Source: Pseudomonas sediminis (GTDB taxonomy: Bacteria > Pseudomonadota > Gammaproteobacteria > Pseudomonadales > Pseudomonadaceae). Taken from it: a DNA stretch of 64,000 nucleotides. Made by a program: the position numbers and the translations under genes. Below the pieces are notes generated by a model. It was not told the DNA's origin, made no database searches, and saw only the letters and a program-made list of their open reading frames with translations. The DNA lies in the NCBI RefSeq assembly GCF_039555755.1, contig NZ_CP154631.1, positions 496,001 to 560,000 of the forward strand. Reading direction: 5' to 3'. The stretch's first letter is position 1; each line of letters begins with the position of its first letter. Shown here in pieces: positions 34,057 through 43,235 of the stretch.

Positions 34057-34077
34057 GTTGACTACCGCCCTGCAGAG

Positions 34078-34099
34078 CGCCACCACGACTGGCGTTTTG
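34078..34099 (+). terminator. Weak terminator-like hairpin after scoB
   Basis: CGCCA (34078-34082) and TGGCG (34090-34094) form a 5-bp stem followed by TTTT. It is short, and a REP-like palindrome (34138-34174) lies further on, so it may only reduce readthrough to the thiolase gene. Confidence 0.35.
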
Positions 34100-34137
34100 C
34101 GGGGTGTTTTTATTTGGTGTTATCTGCTGCACTCCCT

Positions 34138-34174
34138 GTAGGAGCGGATTCATCCGCGAAGCTCTCCGTCCTAC
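34138..34174. repeat. REP-like palindrome
   Basis: GTAGGAGCGGATTCATCCGC followed by GAAGCTCTCCGTCCTAC, a typical Pseudomonas REP-type sequence in the intergenic gap before the thiolase gene. Confidence 0.6.
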
Positions 34175-34193
34175 CGTACCCAGAGGATTACCC

Positions 34194-35375
34194 ATGCAAG
34201 ACGTCGTCATCGTCGCCGCCACCCGCACCGCCATCGGCAGCTTCCAGGGCAGCCTGGCCGACATCCCCGCGCCGGAACTCGGCGCCATCGTCATCAAGCG
34301 CCTGCTGGAGCAAACCGGCCTCGACGCCGCCCAGGTCGATGAAGTCATTCTCGGCCAGGTGCTCACCGCTGGCAGTGGCCAGAACCCCGCACGCCAGGCC
34401 GCCATCCACGCCGGCCTGCCCCATGCCGTACCTGCCATGACCCTGAACAAGGTCTGCGGCTCGGGCCTGAAAGCCCTGCACCTGGCCACCCAGGCCATTC
34501 GCTGCGGCGACGCCGAGGTGATCATCGCCGGCGGCATGGAGAATATGAGCCTGGCGCCCTACGTGCTGCCCAAAGCCCGCACCGGTCTGCGCATGGGTCA
34601 CGCACAGATGCTCGACAGCATGATCGTCGACGGCCTGTGGGATGCCTTCAACGACTACCACATGGGCATCACCGCCGAGAATCTGGTGGAGAAGTACGGC
34701 ATTAGCCGTGAAGCCCAGGACGCCTTCGCCGCTGCATCGCAACAAAAGGCCGTGGCTGCCATCGAGGCCGGTCGCTTCGACGCTGAAATCACTCCAGTGC
34801 TGATCCCGCAGCGCAAGGGCGACCCGATCGCCTTCGCTCGTGACGAGCAGCCACGCGCCGGCACCACCGCCGAATCCCTGGCCAAGCTCAAACCCGCATT
34901 CAAGAAGGACGGCAGCGTCACCGCCGGCAACGCCTCCAGCCTCAACGACGGCGCCGCTGCCGTGCTGCTGATGAGCGCAGCCAAAGCGCAGGCGCTGGGT
35001 CTGCCCGTGCTGGCGAAGATCGCTGGCTATGCCAATGCCGGCGTCGATCCGGCGATCATGGGCATCGCCCCGGTATCGGCTACCCGCCGTTGCCTGGACA
35101 AGGCCGGCTGGAGCCTGGCCGACCTTGACCTGATCGAAGCCAACGAAGCCTTCGCCGCTCAGGCGCTGTCCGTCGGCCAGGAACTGGGCTGGGATGCCGA
35201 CAAGGTCAACGTCAACGGTGGCGCCATCGCCCTCGGCCACCCCATCGGCGCCTCGGGCTGCCGCGTGCTGGTCAGCCTGTTGCACGAGATGATCCGCCGC
35301 GATGCCAAGAAAGGCCTGGCCACGCTGTGCATCGGTGGCGGCCAGGGCGTAGCGCTGGCCATCGAACGCGAGTAA
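34194..35375 (+). CDS. atoB: Acetyl-CoA C-acetyltransferase (thiolase)
   Basis: A 393-residue biosynthetic/degradative thiolase. The nucleophile Cys is in [12 protein letters not shown] (near residue 88), the catalytic His in GHPIGASG (near 350) and the second Cys in CIGGGQGVA (near 379). It interconverts two acetyl-CoA and acetoacetyl-CoA, completing use of acetoacetate with the CoA-transferase. Start ATG 34194 has AGAGGA 6 bases upstream and begins the canonical [15 protein letters not shown]; the frame extends to 34104. Confidence 0.9.
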   Translation: MQDVVIVAATRTAIGSFQGSLADIPAPELGAIVIKRLLEQTGLDAAQVDEVILGQVLTAGSGQNPARQAAIHAGLPHAVPAMTLNKVCGSGLKALHLATQAIRCGDAEVIIAGGMENMSLAPYVLPKARTGLRMGHAQMLDSMIVDGLWDAFNDYHMGITAENLVEKYGISREAQDAFAAASQQKAVAAIEAGRFDAEITPVLIPQRKGDPIAFARDEQPRAGTTAESLAKLKPAFKKDGSVTAGNASSLNDGAAAVLLMSAAKAQALGLPVLAKIAGYANAGVDPAIMGIAPVSATRRCLDKAGWSLADLDLIEANEAFAAQALSVGQELGWDADKVNVNGGAIALGHPIGASGCRVLVSLLHEMIRRDAKKGLATLCIGGGQGVALAIERE

Positions 35376-35386
35376 AGCGCGAAACC

Positions 35387-35440
35387 GTAGGGCGGGTGCA
35401 ACCCGCCACTATCGGAACCGGCGGGTTTCACCCGCCCTAC
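35387..35440. repeat. Palindromic intergenic repeat (GTAGGGCGGGT type)
   Basis: GTAGGGCGGGTGCAACCCGC and GGCGGGTTTCACCCGCCCTAC form facing copies after the thiolase gene. The same unit appears at 38752-38804 and a half copy near 31680-31705, so it is a dispersed repeat of this genome. Confidence 0.65.
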
Positions 35441-35558
35441 GGAGCAACACAACCACTCGCTCGGCTCCGGCCGGGCGTTGTCATTTCCACCCGCCAGGCA
35501 CAACCGACCTGAATGCCTGGAACAGCCCTTACACAACCATAAGAAAGAGGCGTCATCG

Positions 35559-36902
35559 ATGTTCAATACCCTCACCCGCATGAGCGTGAGCCTGGTACAG
35601 AAGTACCTGCCTTCGCCCTTCGTGTTCTCCGCCTTGCTCACGCTGGGCGTACTACTGGCTGGTATCTTCTCCACCGGCCAATCGCTACCGGCCATGGTGC
35701 AGCACTGGAGCGGCGGCTTCTGGACACTGCTCGGTTTCGCCATGCAGATGGCGCTGATCTTCGTCACCGGCCATGCACTGGCCAGCGCACCGATCATCAA
35801 CCGCCAACTCGATCGCCTGGCCGGTATGGCCCGCACCCCCGGTCAGGCAATCATCATGGTCACCCTGGTGGCGCTGGTCGGCTGCTGGGTCAACTGGGGT
35901 TTTGGCCTGGTGATCGGCGCGGTATTCGCTCGCGCCCTCGCGCGCAAGGTCGACGGTGTCGACTACCCGCTGCTGGTGGCGTCGGCCTACTCGGGCTTCC
36001 TGGTCTGGCACGGCGGCCTGGCCGGTTCGGTGCCGCTCTCCCTGGCCACCGGCGGCCCGGATCTGGCACGCATCACTGCAGGCGTACTGACCGACCCGGT
36101 AAGCATCACCGAAACCCTGTTCAGCACCCTCAACCTGACCATCGTCGCGCTCCTGGTGATCGGCCTGCCGCTGCTCAACCGCGCCATGCACCCGCGCCAG
36201 GGCGCCAAGGTCGCCGACCCGGCCAAACTGGTGGAATCGCGTGCGGAACTGCCGTCCCGTGAAACCCCGGCGCAGCGCCTGGACGATAGCCGCATCCTCG
36301 GTCTGGCACTGGTGGCCATGGCTGGCATCTATCTGTTCAACCACTTCGCCACCAAGGGTTTCGTGCTTGGCCTGGACGTGGTCATCGCCATCTTCCTGTT
36401 CAGCGGCCTGCTGATGCACGGCACTCCGGAGCGCTACATGCGTGCGGTGGACGAAAGCGTGCGCGGCATCGGCGGCATCGTCCTGCTGTTCCCCTTCTAC
36501 GCAGGGATCATGGGCATGATGATGGGCGCCAATGCCGACGGTATCTCGCTCGGCCGGCAGATCACCGAAGCCTTCATTTCCTGGTCCTCGGCCGACACCT
36601 TCCCGCTGCTGGCCTTCCTCAGCGCAGGCGTGGTCAACGTGTTCGTCCCGTCCGGTGGCGGCCAGTGGGCCGTGCAAGGCCCGATCATGCTGCCAGCCGC
36701 CCAGGCTCTGGGTGTTTCGCCGACCGTCACCGCCATGGCAATTGCCTGGGGTGACGCCTGGACCAACATGATCCAGCCGTTCTGGGCGCTGCCGCTGCTC
36801 GGCATCGTCGGCCTCGGCGCCCGCGACATCATGGGCTACTGCCTGATGATGCTGCTGTACTCGGGCGTGGTGATCTGCGGCGCGTTCTACTTCCTCGGCT
36901 AA
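35559..36902 (+). CDS. atoE: Short-chain fatty acid transporter AtoE
   Basis: A 447-residue inner-membrane transporter with about 11-12 hydrophobic segments (for example FVFSALLTLGVLLAGIF and IIMVTLVALVGCWVNWGFGL) and the conserved VFVPSGGGQWAVQGPI motif near residue 365. It imports acetoacetate or short-chain fatty acids for the upstream enzymes. Start ATG 35559 has AAAGAGG upstream; the frame extends to 35478. A strong terminator follows. Confidence 0.85.
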   Translation: MFNTLTRMSVSLVQKYLPSPFVFSALLTLGVLLAGIFSTGQSLPAMVQHWSGGFWTLLGFAMQMALIFVTGHALASAPIINRQLDRLAGMARTPGQAIIMVTLVALVGCWVNWGFGLVIGAVFARALARKVDGVDYPLLVASAYSGFLVWHGGLAGSVPLSLATGGPDLARITAGVLTDPVSITETLFSTLNLTIVALLVIGLPLLNRAMHPRQGAKVADPAKLVESRAELPSRETPAQRLDDSRILGLALVAMAGIYLFNHFATKGFVLGLDVVIAIFLFSGLLMHGTPERYMRAVDESVRGIGGIVLLFPFYAGIMGMMMGANADGISLGRQITEAFISWSSADTFPLLAFLSAGVVNVFVPSGGGQWAVQGPIMLPAAQALGVSPTVTAMAIAWGDAWTNMIQPFWALPLLGIVGLGARDIMGYCLMMLLYSGVVICGAFYFLG

Positions 36903-36910
36903 GTGCTTTC

Positions 36911-36943
36911 AGGCCCGCTCGCCGTCCTGAGCGGGCCTTTCTC
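36911..36943 (+). terminator. Rho-independent terminator after atoE
   Basis: GGCCCGCTC (36912-36920), loop, GAGCGGGCC (36929-36937), then TTTCTC. It is a perfect 9-bp GC stem with a short T-run, placed at the end of the ato cluster and facing the convergent cardiolipin synthase gene. Confidence 0.8.
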
Positions 36944-38102
36944 AACGCCAACGATCCAACAGATTCACCGCCAGCCGATCCAGCCATCCCCACAACCGCT
37001 GCTGCGCACGACGCCACCAGGGGCGCTGACGCCAGTCGTCGAGGGTGATTTCGCGGCTGACGCCAAAGTCCTCGATGAAGCTGGCCGTCACGGCCTGGGT
37101 AAAGTCCGGGTCGAGCGCCTCGACGTTGGCGTCGAGGTTGAAGCGCAGGTTCCAGTGGTCGAAGTTGCACGAGCCGACGCTGACCCAGTCGTCCACCAGG
37201 ACCATCTTCAGGTGCAGGAAACGTGGCTGGTATTCGAAGATGCGTACCCCTGCCCTGAGCAACTTGGGGTAGTAGCGCTGGCCAGCAAAACGCACTGGAG
37301 GATGGTCAGTGTGGCGCCCGGCCAGCAACAGGCGCACTTCGACGCCACGGGCCGCTGCGCGGCGCAGGGCACGGCGGATTTTCCAGGTAGGCAGGAAGTA
37401 CGGCGTTGCCAGCCAGACCCGCTGCTTGGCCCCGCGCAAGGCACGTAGCAGCGACAGCAGGATGTCGCGGTGCTGCGCCGCGTCGGCATAGGCCACACGC
37501 CCCAGGCCAATCCCTGCTGGCGGGCATTCGGGCAGGCTCAGCGCGGCCGGCTGATGGCTGGGGCGCCAGGAAAAACGCGCCAGCCAGAGTTGCTCGAACA
37601 ACTGCTGCCAGTCGCCCACCAGCGGCCCTTCCATTTCCACCATGACTTCGTGCCAGGGGCTGCGGGGTTCCTCTGGCAGCCAGAACTCGTCGGTAGAACC
37701 GGTGCCGCCGACGTAAGCCAGGCGTTGGTCCACCAGCAGCAGCTTGCGGTGGTCGCGGTGAAAATTGCGGATGCCACGCCGCCAGCGCACCGGGTTGTAC
37801 CAGCGCAGCTGCACGCCCGCGGCCGCCATCCGCTCACGCAGCGCAGCACCCAGCCCCGCCGCACCATAGGCATCGAACAGGCCGCGCACCGCCACGCCGC
37901 GCTCGGCCGCCCGGCACAGGGCATCGACCAGGCGCTCACTGCAGCGGCCGTCCTCGATCAGATAAAGCTCGATTTCCACCTGCTGCAGCGCGCCCTCGAT
38001 GGCCGCCAGCATGCGTGGGAAGAACGCCGGCCCGTCCAGTAGCAACTCGAAGCGATTGCCGCCCCGCCAAGGAAAGATGCGGCCGCGCTTGTGCACGCTC
38101 AA
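36942..38102 (-). CDS. Cardiolipin synthase (phospholipase D family, ClsB-like)
   Basis: A 386-residue protein with two HKD motifs, FHRDHRKLLLVD (near residue 113) and FLHLKMVLVDD (near 297), each followed by the G-x-x-N/D segment (YVGGTGSTDEF, SVGSCNFDHWN). It condenses phospholipids to cardiolipin or related species at the inner membrane. There is no N-terminal transmembrane pair, as in ClsB. The likely start is TTG 38102, overlapping the YceI stop; GTG 38096 is an alternative. Confidence 0.85.
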   Translation of the reverse strand: MSVHKRGRIFPWRGGNRFELLLDGPAFFPRMLAAIEGALQQVEIELYLIEDGRCSERLVDALCRAAERGVAVRGLFDAYGAAGLGAALRERMAAAGVQLRWYNPVRWRRGIRNFHRDHRKLLLVDQRLAYVGGTGSTDEFWLPEEPRSPWHEVMVEMEGPLVGDWQQLFEQLWLARFSWRPSHQPAALSLPECPPAGIGLGRVAYADAAQHRDILLSLLRALRGAKQRVWLATPYFLPTWKIRRALRRAAARGVEVRLLLAGRHTDHPPVRFAGQRYYPKLLRAGVRIFEYQPRFLHLKMVLVDDWVSVGSCNFDHWNLRFNLDANVEALDPDFTQAVTASFIEDFGVSREITLDDWRQRPWWRRAQQRLWGWLDRLAVNLLDRWR

Positions 38103-38671
38103 CGCGCCGTGAAGATCAGCACGGCGCCCACCGGCACCGACAGGCTGATGGCCGGCAGGTCAGCGACCTTGCGCAGCGCCTCGACGCCACTGGCCAGGGC
38201 GAAGTCTTCGGCGTGCAACACCAGCGGAGCCAGGGTCACCACCTGAAAGCGTCGATCATCCAGGCGAGTCACCAGTAGCTCGCTGTCCAGCTCGCGGCTG
38301 TGCTCGTTGAGGGTCAGTTGCAGCGGCAGGCGCAGTTCCAGCTGCGCGCCGGGCGCCAGGTCGGTGAGTTGTGGCAGGTTGACCTGAGCGCTGATGCGCG
38401 CCTCGGGCAGGCGCGAGGTATCGAACAGCAGGCTGCGCAAGCGCTCATCGCGCAGCGCGATACCGGTGCTTACAGAATCCAGACCCACCCGCAGGCGCGC
38501 ACGCCCATCAGCGGCGATCTGCCCATGCAGGGTGAGAAAGCGATGCACCTCCGACTGGCTGCCGGAGTGGGTAGAAATGAACGACAGCCGCGAGGACTCG
38601 TTGTCCAGATACCAGTCGGCGTGGACGGGCAAGGCGGCAGCAAGCAGCAGGGCGAAAAACGAAAGGCGCAT
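38099..38671 (-). CDS. YceI-family periplasmic protein
   Basis: A 190-residue protein with a clear signal peptide (MRLSFFALLLAAALPVHA, residues 1-18) and the YceI start WYLDNESSRLSFISTHSG. YceI proteins form a lipocalin-like barrel that binds isoprenoid quinones or lipids. ATG 38671 was chosen because it begins the signal peptide; the frame runs to 38743. It is coupled to the cardiolipin synthase gene. Confidence 0.8.
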   Translation of the reverse strand: MRLSFFALLLAAALPVHADWYLDNESSRLSFISTHSGSQSEVHRFLTLHGQIAADGRARLRVGLDSVSTGIALRDERLRSLLFDTSRLPEARISAQVNLPQLTDLAPGAQLELRLPLQLTLNEHSRELDSELLVTRLDDRRFQVVTLAPLVLHAEDFALASGVEALRKVADLPAISLSVPVGAVLIFTAR

Positions 38672-38751
38672 GGGGACTCGGAAAACGGCATGACCAAGCG
38701 GCAACGATAGTCGCCAGCGCAGGCCTTGCAAAGCCCAACGCACACAGCACC

Positions 38752-38804
38752 GTAGGGCGGGGGCAACCCGCCGCTGCCGAGGTGGCGGGTTTCACCCGCC
38801 CTAC
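38752..38804. repeat. Palindromic intergenic repeat (GTAGGGCGGG type)
   Basis: GTAGGGCGGGGGCAACCCGC faces GGCGGGTTTCACCCGCCCTAC, the same unit as 35387-35440. Its end overlaps the last codons of the small gene at 38801. Confidence 0.65.
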
Positions 38805-39121
38805 TTGCTCGGCAGCAACTGGCAGCCCTGCCGCTCACCCAGCCAGGCTGCGCTGTGGGTGCGGCCTAGGCCGCTGGCGGCCACACGCTTGGCGCTTTCG
38901 TCATCCAGCAGGCTGCTAATCGGCACGTACTGCACGACATAGCCTTCACAGTAGGCCGCCGGGTTACCGCTGACGTAACGGCAGGAGCAGTATTCCTTGG
39001 CCGTGTAGGCGCCGATGATGTCCGGAAACGCTTGCAGGTAAACGCGGTTCGGCCATGCCCAGGCCAGCAGCAGAATCAGCAGCAGTGCCAGCGCGCTGAG
39101 AATCGGGTGACGACGGATCAT
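38801..39121 (-). CDS. Small single-pass membrane or exported protein
   Basis: 106 residues, with an N-terminal hydrophobic anchor (ILSALALLLILLLAWAW, residues 7-23) and a cysteine-containing outer part (EYCSCRYVSGNPAAYCEGYV). Its start overlaps the stop of the serine hydrolase gene by ATGA, so the two are co-translated and may act together. The function is unknown; the spaced cysteines could form disulphides in the periplasm. Confidence 0.7.
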   Translation of the reverse strand: MIRRHPILSALALLLILLLAWAWPNRVYLQAFPDIIGAYTAKEYCSCRYVSGNPAAYCEGYVVQYVPISSLLDDESAKRVAASGLGRTHSAAWLGERQGCQLLPSK

Positions 39122-40236
39122 GGCTGCACCCCCACGGCGAAGGCCGCACGCACGCGCTTGAGCAGCTCGTTGTGCTGGAAGCTGCCATCGCGGTCATCGG
39201 CGTAACGCACCACCACCAGGTTTTCCTGCGGCATCACGTACACGCCCTGACCCCAATGTCCGAGCGCGGCGATGGTGTCGGCTGGCGCATCCGGCCAGGG
39301 CCGCGTGCTACCCGGCAGTTCAGCGTTGAGCCACCAGTGCCCGCCCGGCACCGCGTCGCCAGGCGCGAAGCCCTGTGGTTGATAGCCGGCGAAGGGCGTG
39401 GCGACAAAATCGACCCAGGCTGCCGGCAGCAACTGGCGCTCACCCCAACGGCCACCGCGCTGCATCAGCAGGCCGACACGGGCCAGGTCGCGCGCAGTCA
39501 TGTAAGCGTAGGACGAGGCGATGAAGGTGCCGCTGGCATCGCGTTCCCAGGTCGCGCTGCTGATACCCAGCGGCTCGAACAATGCAGTCCAGGGATAGTC
39601 GGCGTAAGCCCGCTCGCCGACCATGCCACGCAGAGCTGCCGCCAGCAGGTTGCTGTCGCCGCTGGAATAACGAAAGCGCGTTCCCGGCGCGGCATCGGCC
39701 TCATGTGCGGCGGTAAACGCGGCCATATCATCGCGGCCACGGGTATAGAGCATGGCCACCACCGAGGATTTCAGCGGCGCGTACTCGTAGTCCTCCTGCC
39801 AAGCCAGGCCCGAGGCCCAGTTGAGCAGGTGACCGATCTTGATCTGCGGGTGGTCCGCCATCGGCGGGTAGTACTGCGCCACCGGTGCATCGAGCTTGAA
39901 GCGCCCCTCGCCATAGGCCACACCGAGGGTGGTGGCGAGCAGGCTCTTGGCCATCGACCAGGAGAGGTGCGGCGTCTGCGCGGTGGTCGGCTCGGCGTAG
40001 CGTTCGTAGACGATCTGCCCATCGCGGATCACCAGCAGCGCATCGGTGCGCACACCTTTGCGTTCGGCATCGTCGCGCGGGGCAAAGGCATAGGCCTCCA
40101 GCTTGGCGATGGCGGCGGACGGTGGTGCGGGTTGGCTCTGCCAGTCAGCTTGCGGCCAGCTTTCCGCCACGGCGGTGCTGACAGCCAGGCTGAAACCGAG
40201 CGCCAGGCTCAGTCGACGAAGCAAGGAAGTGGGCAT
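39118..40236 (-). CDS. Beta-lactamase-family serine hydrolase
   Basis: A 372-residue exported protein with a signal peptide ending near AVSTAVA (about residue 24). The SxxK active site is WSMAKS (Ser near residue 95), followed by YSSGDSN as the YxN-like motif and HWGQG near the third motif. It belongs to the class C beta-lactamase/penicillin-binding/esterase fold. Most members in this position are esterases or peptidases rather than resistance enzymes, and resistance is not implied. Confidence 0.8.
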   Translation of the reverse strand: MPTSLLRRLSLALGFSLAVSTAVAESWPQADWQSQPAPPSAAIAKLEAYAFAPRDDAERKGVRTDALLVIRDGQIVYERYAEPTTAQTPHLSWSMAKSLLATTLGVAYGEGRFKLDAPVAQYYPPMADHPQIKIGHLLNWASGLAWQEDYEYAPLKSSVVAMLYTRGRDDMAAFTAAHEADAAPGTRFRYSSGDSNLLAAALRGMVGERAYADYPWTALFEPLGISSATWERDASGTFIASSYAYMTARDLARVGLLMQRGGRWGERQLLPAAWVDFVATPFAGYQPQGFAPGDAVPGGHWWLNAELPGSTRPWPDAPADTIAALGHWGQGVYVMPQENLVVVRYADDRDGSFQHNELLKRVRAAFAVGVQP

Positions 40237-40319
40237 GGGCGGCCTCGATCAGAAATCGTGGCGCACCCTAGCACGGCGATGATGACGGCTTGAAGCGACG
40301 AAACCGCCATCGCCAGCCT

Positions 40320-41105
40320 TCATTTGGGCAGTTGGTAATCCTCAGGCCCCATCAGATCGAGACCGCATTCGAGATTCTCGATCCAGTAGAGGAAGGCGCT
40401 GATCATTTCCGGGCCGACGAAGGGCCGGCCATGCTGCGGCACGATCATCGCCACGTCCATCTGCCGCACCATCGCCGCCCACAGCCGACAGGCCTTGTTA
40501 CCAGCCATGTAACGCCGGTGGAAGCCTTCCATGTTCGGCACATGGTTGACGAAGTCGCGCACCGGCGTGGCGTCATCCACCAGCGAGGCGCCCATGTCGC
40601 CGGAGAAGAGAATCTTGCTCACCGGGTCGTACACCTGGAAGTTGCCCACCGAGTGCAGGAAGTGCGCCGGCACGGCCTTGAGCGAGCATTTGCCCAGCGG
40701 GATGCTCTGGCCTCGATCCGGCAGCGCGATGATGCGATCGAAGGTGTTGATGCCGCGGCTCAGCACCAGGTAGTTGGCGGTCAGGTGCGGCAGAAAACGC
40801 GCCCACAGCTTGGAGCAGATCACCCGCGCGCGGGTGTGCAGCAGCCACTTGTCCAGCGAGGCGATGATGTCCGGGTCCTGGTGCGAGGCGAAGATGTAGG
40901 TCAAGTCCTGCACCGGAATGTGCTTGGACAGCTCCAGCGACAGCGGCGTATAGGTCAGGTCGCCGCCTGGATCGAGCAGCAGGTACTGCTCATTGTCGGT
41001 GATCAGGAACTGGTTGGATTGCACGCCTTCGCCGCTGACCAGGTCATCGAACATCAGGCATTGGTGGCTGCCGTTATCGAACAGCACGATGGGCTCGCGG
41101 CGCAT
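40320..41105 (-). CDS. MBL-fold metallo-hydrolase (ODP-like)
   Basis: A 261-residue metallo-beta-lactamase-fold protein. SHQDPDI near residue 84 corresponds to the HxExD/HxDxD metal site, HFLHSVGNFQVYDPVSKILF near 147-166 supplies the next His, FSGDMGASL the bridging Asp and VPQHGRPF the last His. This arrangement resembles the oxygen-binding di-iron (ODP) group, as in flavodiiron proteins but without a flavodoxin domain. It is monocistronic. Confidence 0.8.
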   Translation of the reverse strand: MRREPIVLFDNGSHQCLMFDDLVSGEGVQSNQFLITDNEQYLLLDPGGDLTYTPLSLELSKHIPVQDLTYIFASHQDPDIIASLDKWLLHTRARVICSKLWARFLPHLTANYLVLSRGINTFDRIIALPDRGQSIPLGKCSLKAVPAHFLHSVGNFQVYDPVSKILFSGDMGASLVDDATPVRDFVNHVPNMEGFHRRYMAGNKACRLWAAMVRQMDVAMIVPQHGRPFVGPEMISAFLYWIENLECGLDLMGPEDYQLPK

Positions 41106-41171
41106 GGAAACCTCGTAGATGAATCGCGAGGCAACCTTATGCGCACACTGCCGAGAGGGTACTGATATGGA

Positions 41172-42065
41172 TCAAGAGCCGGCGACAATCTGCCGCGCTT
41201 TCTCCAGGCGTTTGCTGCGCGCCGCCTCTGCAATGCGCAGCAAACCCTTGTCGCGCTGCCACAGCGCGGCCCAGTGCGTAGGCCCCGTGGCGAAAGCGTC
41301 ATCCAATTCACCAGCCAGCGCCTGCTGTTGGGCGAACAGGCCGGCGAGCAGCAGATGAGTGGTGGCAGCATTGGGCGCTTGCCGCGCCACCTCGGCGCAG
41401 CCGGCCAACAGTGCCTGCAAACGCAACTGCAGGGATTCGGGCCAGGCGCTTTCGCGCCCGACACCGAACAGCCAGGCCGCCACTGCCGCGAGGACGTGCG
41501 CGTCTTCCAGCGTACGAAAGGGTTTGACGTAGTCGTCCCAGCCATCGCCTGCCAAACGCTCGCCCTGCGCCTGATCCAGATGCAAACGGGCATGGCCGAT
41601 ATCCGGCATCAGCGGCAAGGCAGGCAGCGGCTCGATGCGCACGCCGGGTGCGCCCTGGCGCACCACACCGAGGGCTAGACGCGGCGCCTGCCCTTCGCCT
41701 TCTTCGCGCGCCGCTACCAGCAGCCAGTCGGCGCATTCGGCGGCGGTGACAAAATCCTTGCGACCCACGATGTGCAGACCGTCTATACGCGTGTTCATGT
41801 CCGCCGGGCGGGTGCTGCGGTTCTCCGTCACACACAGCGCACCGGCCGTCCAGGGCGCCGCCGGCCACAGCACACGCAGCGCCGCCTGATAGCCAGCGAG
41901 AAAGGCCAGCCCAGGCGTAGCCGCCTGCAAACCGCCCACCAGCGCCAGTTCGAAGGGCTGTGGCGTGCCGCCCAGACGCGCCAGCAGGCGCGCATACCAG
42001 TCTTCCAGCCCGGCGTCGGCTGTCAGACGCTCGACCGGCTGAAACAGGCTCGACCAGGGCATCAC
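41172..42065 (-). CDS. Acyl-CoA dehydrogenase-like protein
   Basis: A 297-residue protein resembling short acyl-CoA dehydrogenase-family members. It has a helical N-terminal part, a beta-rich middle (LCVTENRSTRPADMNTRIDG, LHIVGRKDFVTAAECADWLL), then a helical C-terminal bundle. It is shorter than the usual 380 residues and I cannot point to the catalytic Glu, so enzymatic activity is uncertain. It starts at ATG 42065 or 42062. Confidence 0.6.
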   Translation of the reverse strand: MMPWSSLFQPVERLTADAGLEDWYARLLARLGGTPQPFELALVGGLQAATPGLAFLAGYQAALRVLWPAAPWTAGALCVTENRSTRPADMNTRIDGLHIVGRKDFVTAAECADWLLVAAREEGEGQAPRLALGVVRQGAPGVRIEPLPALPLMPDIGHARLHLDQAQGERLAGDGWDDYVKPFRTLEDAHVLAAVAAWLFGVGRESAWPESLQLRLQALLAGCAEVARQAPNAATTHLLLAGLFAQQQALAGELDDAFATGPTHWAALWQRDKGLLRIAEAARSKRLEKARQIVAGS

Positions 42066-42087
42066 AAACCTCCTCGCAGCAGCAGTC

Positions 42088-42226
42088 GGACACCTCTAAA
42101 AACTACCTGCGTTGCCATTGCTGCGTAAAAACAGGCTCAAAATGCTCATTTACAGCTCGTAAACTCCGCTTTTTCGCCTGTTTTTGCCTTGCACTGGCTG
42201 CCTCGCCTACGTTTTTAAAAGTGTCC
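42088..42226. repeat. Long structured intergenic repeat
   Basis: GGACAC (42088-42093) and GTGTCC (42221-42226) bracket a 139-bp element. AAAAACTACCTGCGTTGCCA near the left faces GGCTGCCTCGCCTACGTTTTT near the right, and AAAACAGGC faces GCCTGTTTTT inside. The nested complementarity suggests a cruciform or a folded RNA. Elements of this style are dispersed in Pseudomonas intergenic regions. Confidence 0.55.
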
Positions 42227-42352
42227 ACCTGAGCCGCCGTCACATAAGCATCAAAAAAGCTTCACGGTGGTGACACCGCAGCTACCTAGCCTGAGCTTGC
42301 CCAACAAGATCGACCGGCTGCAAGCATCCAGCCGGCACACGGAGGATCTGGC

Positions 42353-43084
42353 ATGACTCAAACTGCTCGCCGACTGCAGGCCGAACGCCTGCAAGGCCCC
42401 GCCGCCCTGCGTGAAGCGCAGGCCTTGCGCTACCGCGTATTCAGCGCGGAATTCGACGCCAAGCTCAACGGCGCCGAACTGGGTCTGGACATGGACGACT
42501 ACGACATTCACTGCCGCCATATCGGCGTACGTGACCTGGAAAGCGGCGAGCTGGTGGCCACCACCCGCCTGCTCGACCATCAGGCGGCGGCCGGCCTTGG
42601 CCGCTACTACAGCGAAGAAGAATTCGCCCTGCACGGCCTTGCCGGTCTCGAAGGCCCGGTGCTGGAAATCGGCCGCACCTGCGTCGATGTCGCCTACCGT
42701 AACGGCGCCACCATCGCCGTGCTCTGGGGCGAGCTGGCTGAGGTGCTCAATGAAGGCGGCTACCGCTACCTGATGGGCTGCGCCAGCATCTCCATGCAGG
42801 ACGGCGGCATCCAGGCCCATGCGGTCATGCAGCGCCTGCGTGAACGCTACCTGTGCACCGAGCACCTGCGTGCCGAGCCGAAACACCCGCTGCCGCAGCT
42901 GGACCTGCCGGGCAACGTCATCGCCGAAATGCCGCCGCTGCTCAAGGCCTACATGCGCCTGGGCGCGAAGATCTGCGGTGAACCCTGCTGGGACAAGGAT
43001 TTCCAGGTCGCCGACGTGTTCATCCTGCTCAAGCGCGACGAGCTGTGCCCACGCTACGCCCGGCACTTCAAGGCGGCAGTCTGA
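42353..43084 (+). CDS. olsB: L-ornithine N-acyltransferase OlsB
   Basis: A 243-residue GNAT-like enzyme that transfers a 3-hydroxyacyl group from acyl carrier protein to the alpha-amino group of ornithine, giving lyso-ornithine lipid. Features include [14 protein letters not shown] near residue 25, [15 protein letters not shown] near 100 and [13 protein letters not shown] near 140. Next to an acyltransferase of the OlsA type, this makes the olsBA pair. Ornithine lipids replace phospholipids under phosphate limitation. Confidence 0.85.
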   Translation: MTQTARRLQAERLQGPAALREAQALRYRVFSAEFDAKLNGAELGLDMDDYDIHCRHIGVRDLESGELVATTRLLDHQAAAGLGRYYSEEEFALHGLAGLEGPVLEIGRTCVDVAYRNGATIAVLWGELAEVLNEGGYRYLMGCASISMQDGGIQAHAVMQRLRERYLCTEHLRAEPKHPLPQLDLPGNVIAEMPPLLKAYMRLGAKICGEPCWDKDFQVADVFILLKRDELCPRYARHFKAAV

Positions 43085-43092
43085 AACCCGGC

Positions 43093-43157
43093 TGTAGGAG
43101 CGAGCTCTGCTCGCGAACGAGAGTGTCCAGCATTCGCGAGCAGAGCTCGCTCCTACA
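43093..43157. repeat. Paired REP-like palindrome
   Basis: TGTAGGAGCGAGCTCTGCTC and its inverted copy GAGCAGAGCTCGCTCCTACA lie between olsB and olsA, with a 25-base centre. It is a typical REP doublet of Pseudomonas. Confidence 0.75.
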
Positions 43158-43235
43158 CATCAGCATGCCCCCAAGCATCGCCAAACGACTCTATCAATGG
43201 ATAATGCCGCCACTCGTCCTCAAGCGGAGGCCTCG

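Noticed and set aside
39118..40236. Serine hydrolase as an antibiotic-resistance beta-lactamase
   Set aside because: The fold matches, but the context and family breadth do not support resistance; kept as a generic serine hydrolase.
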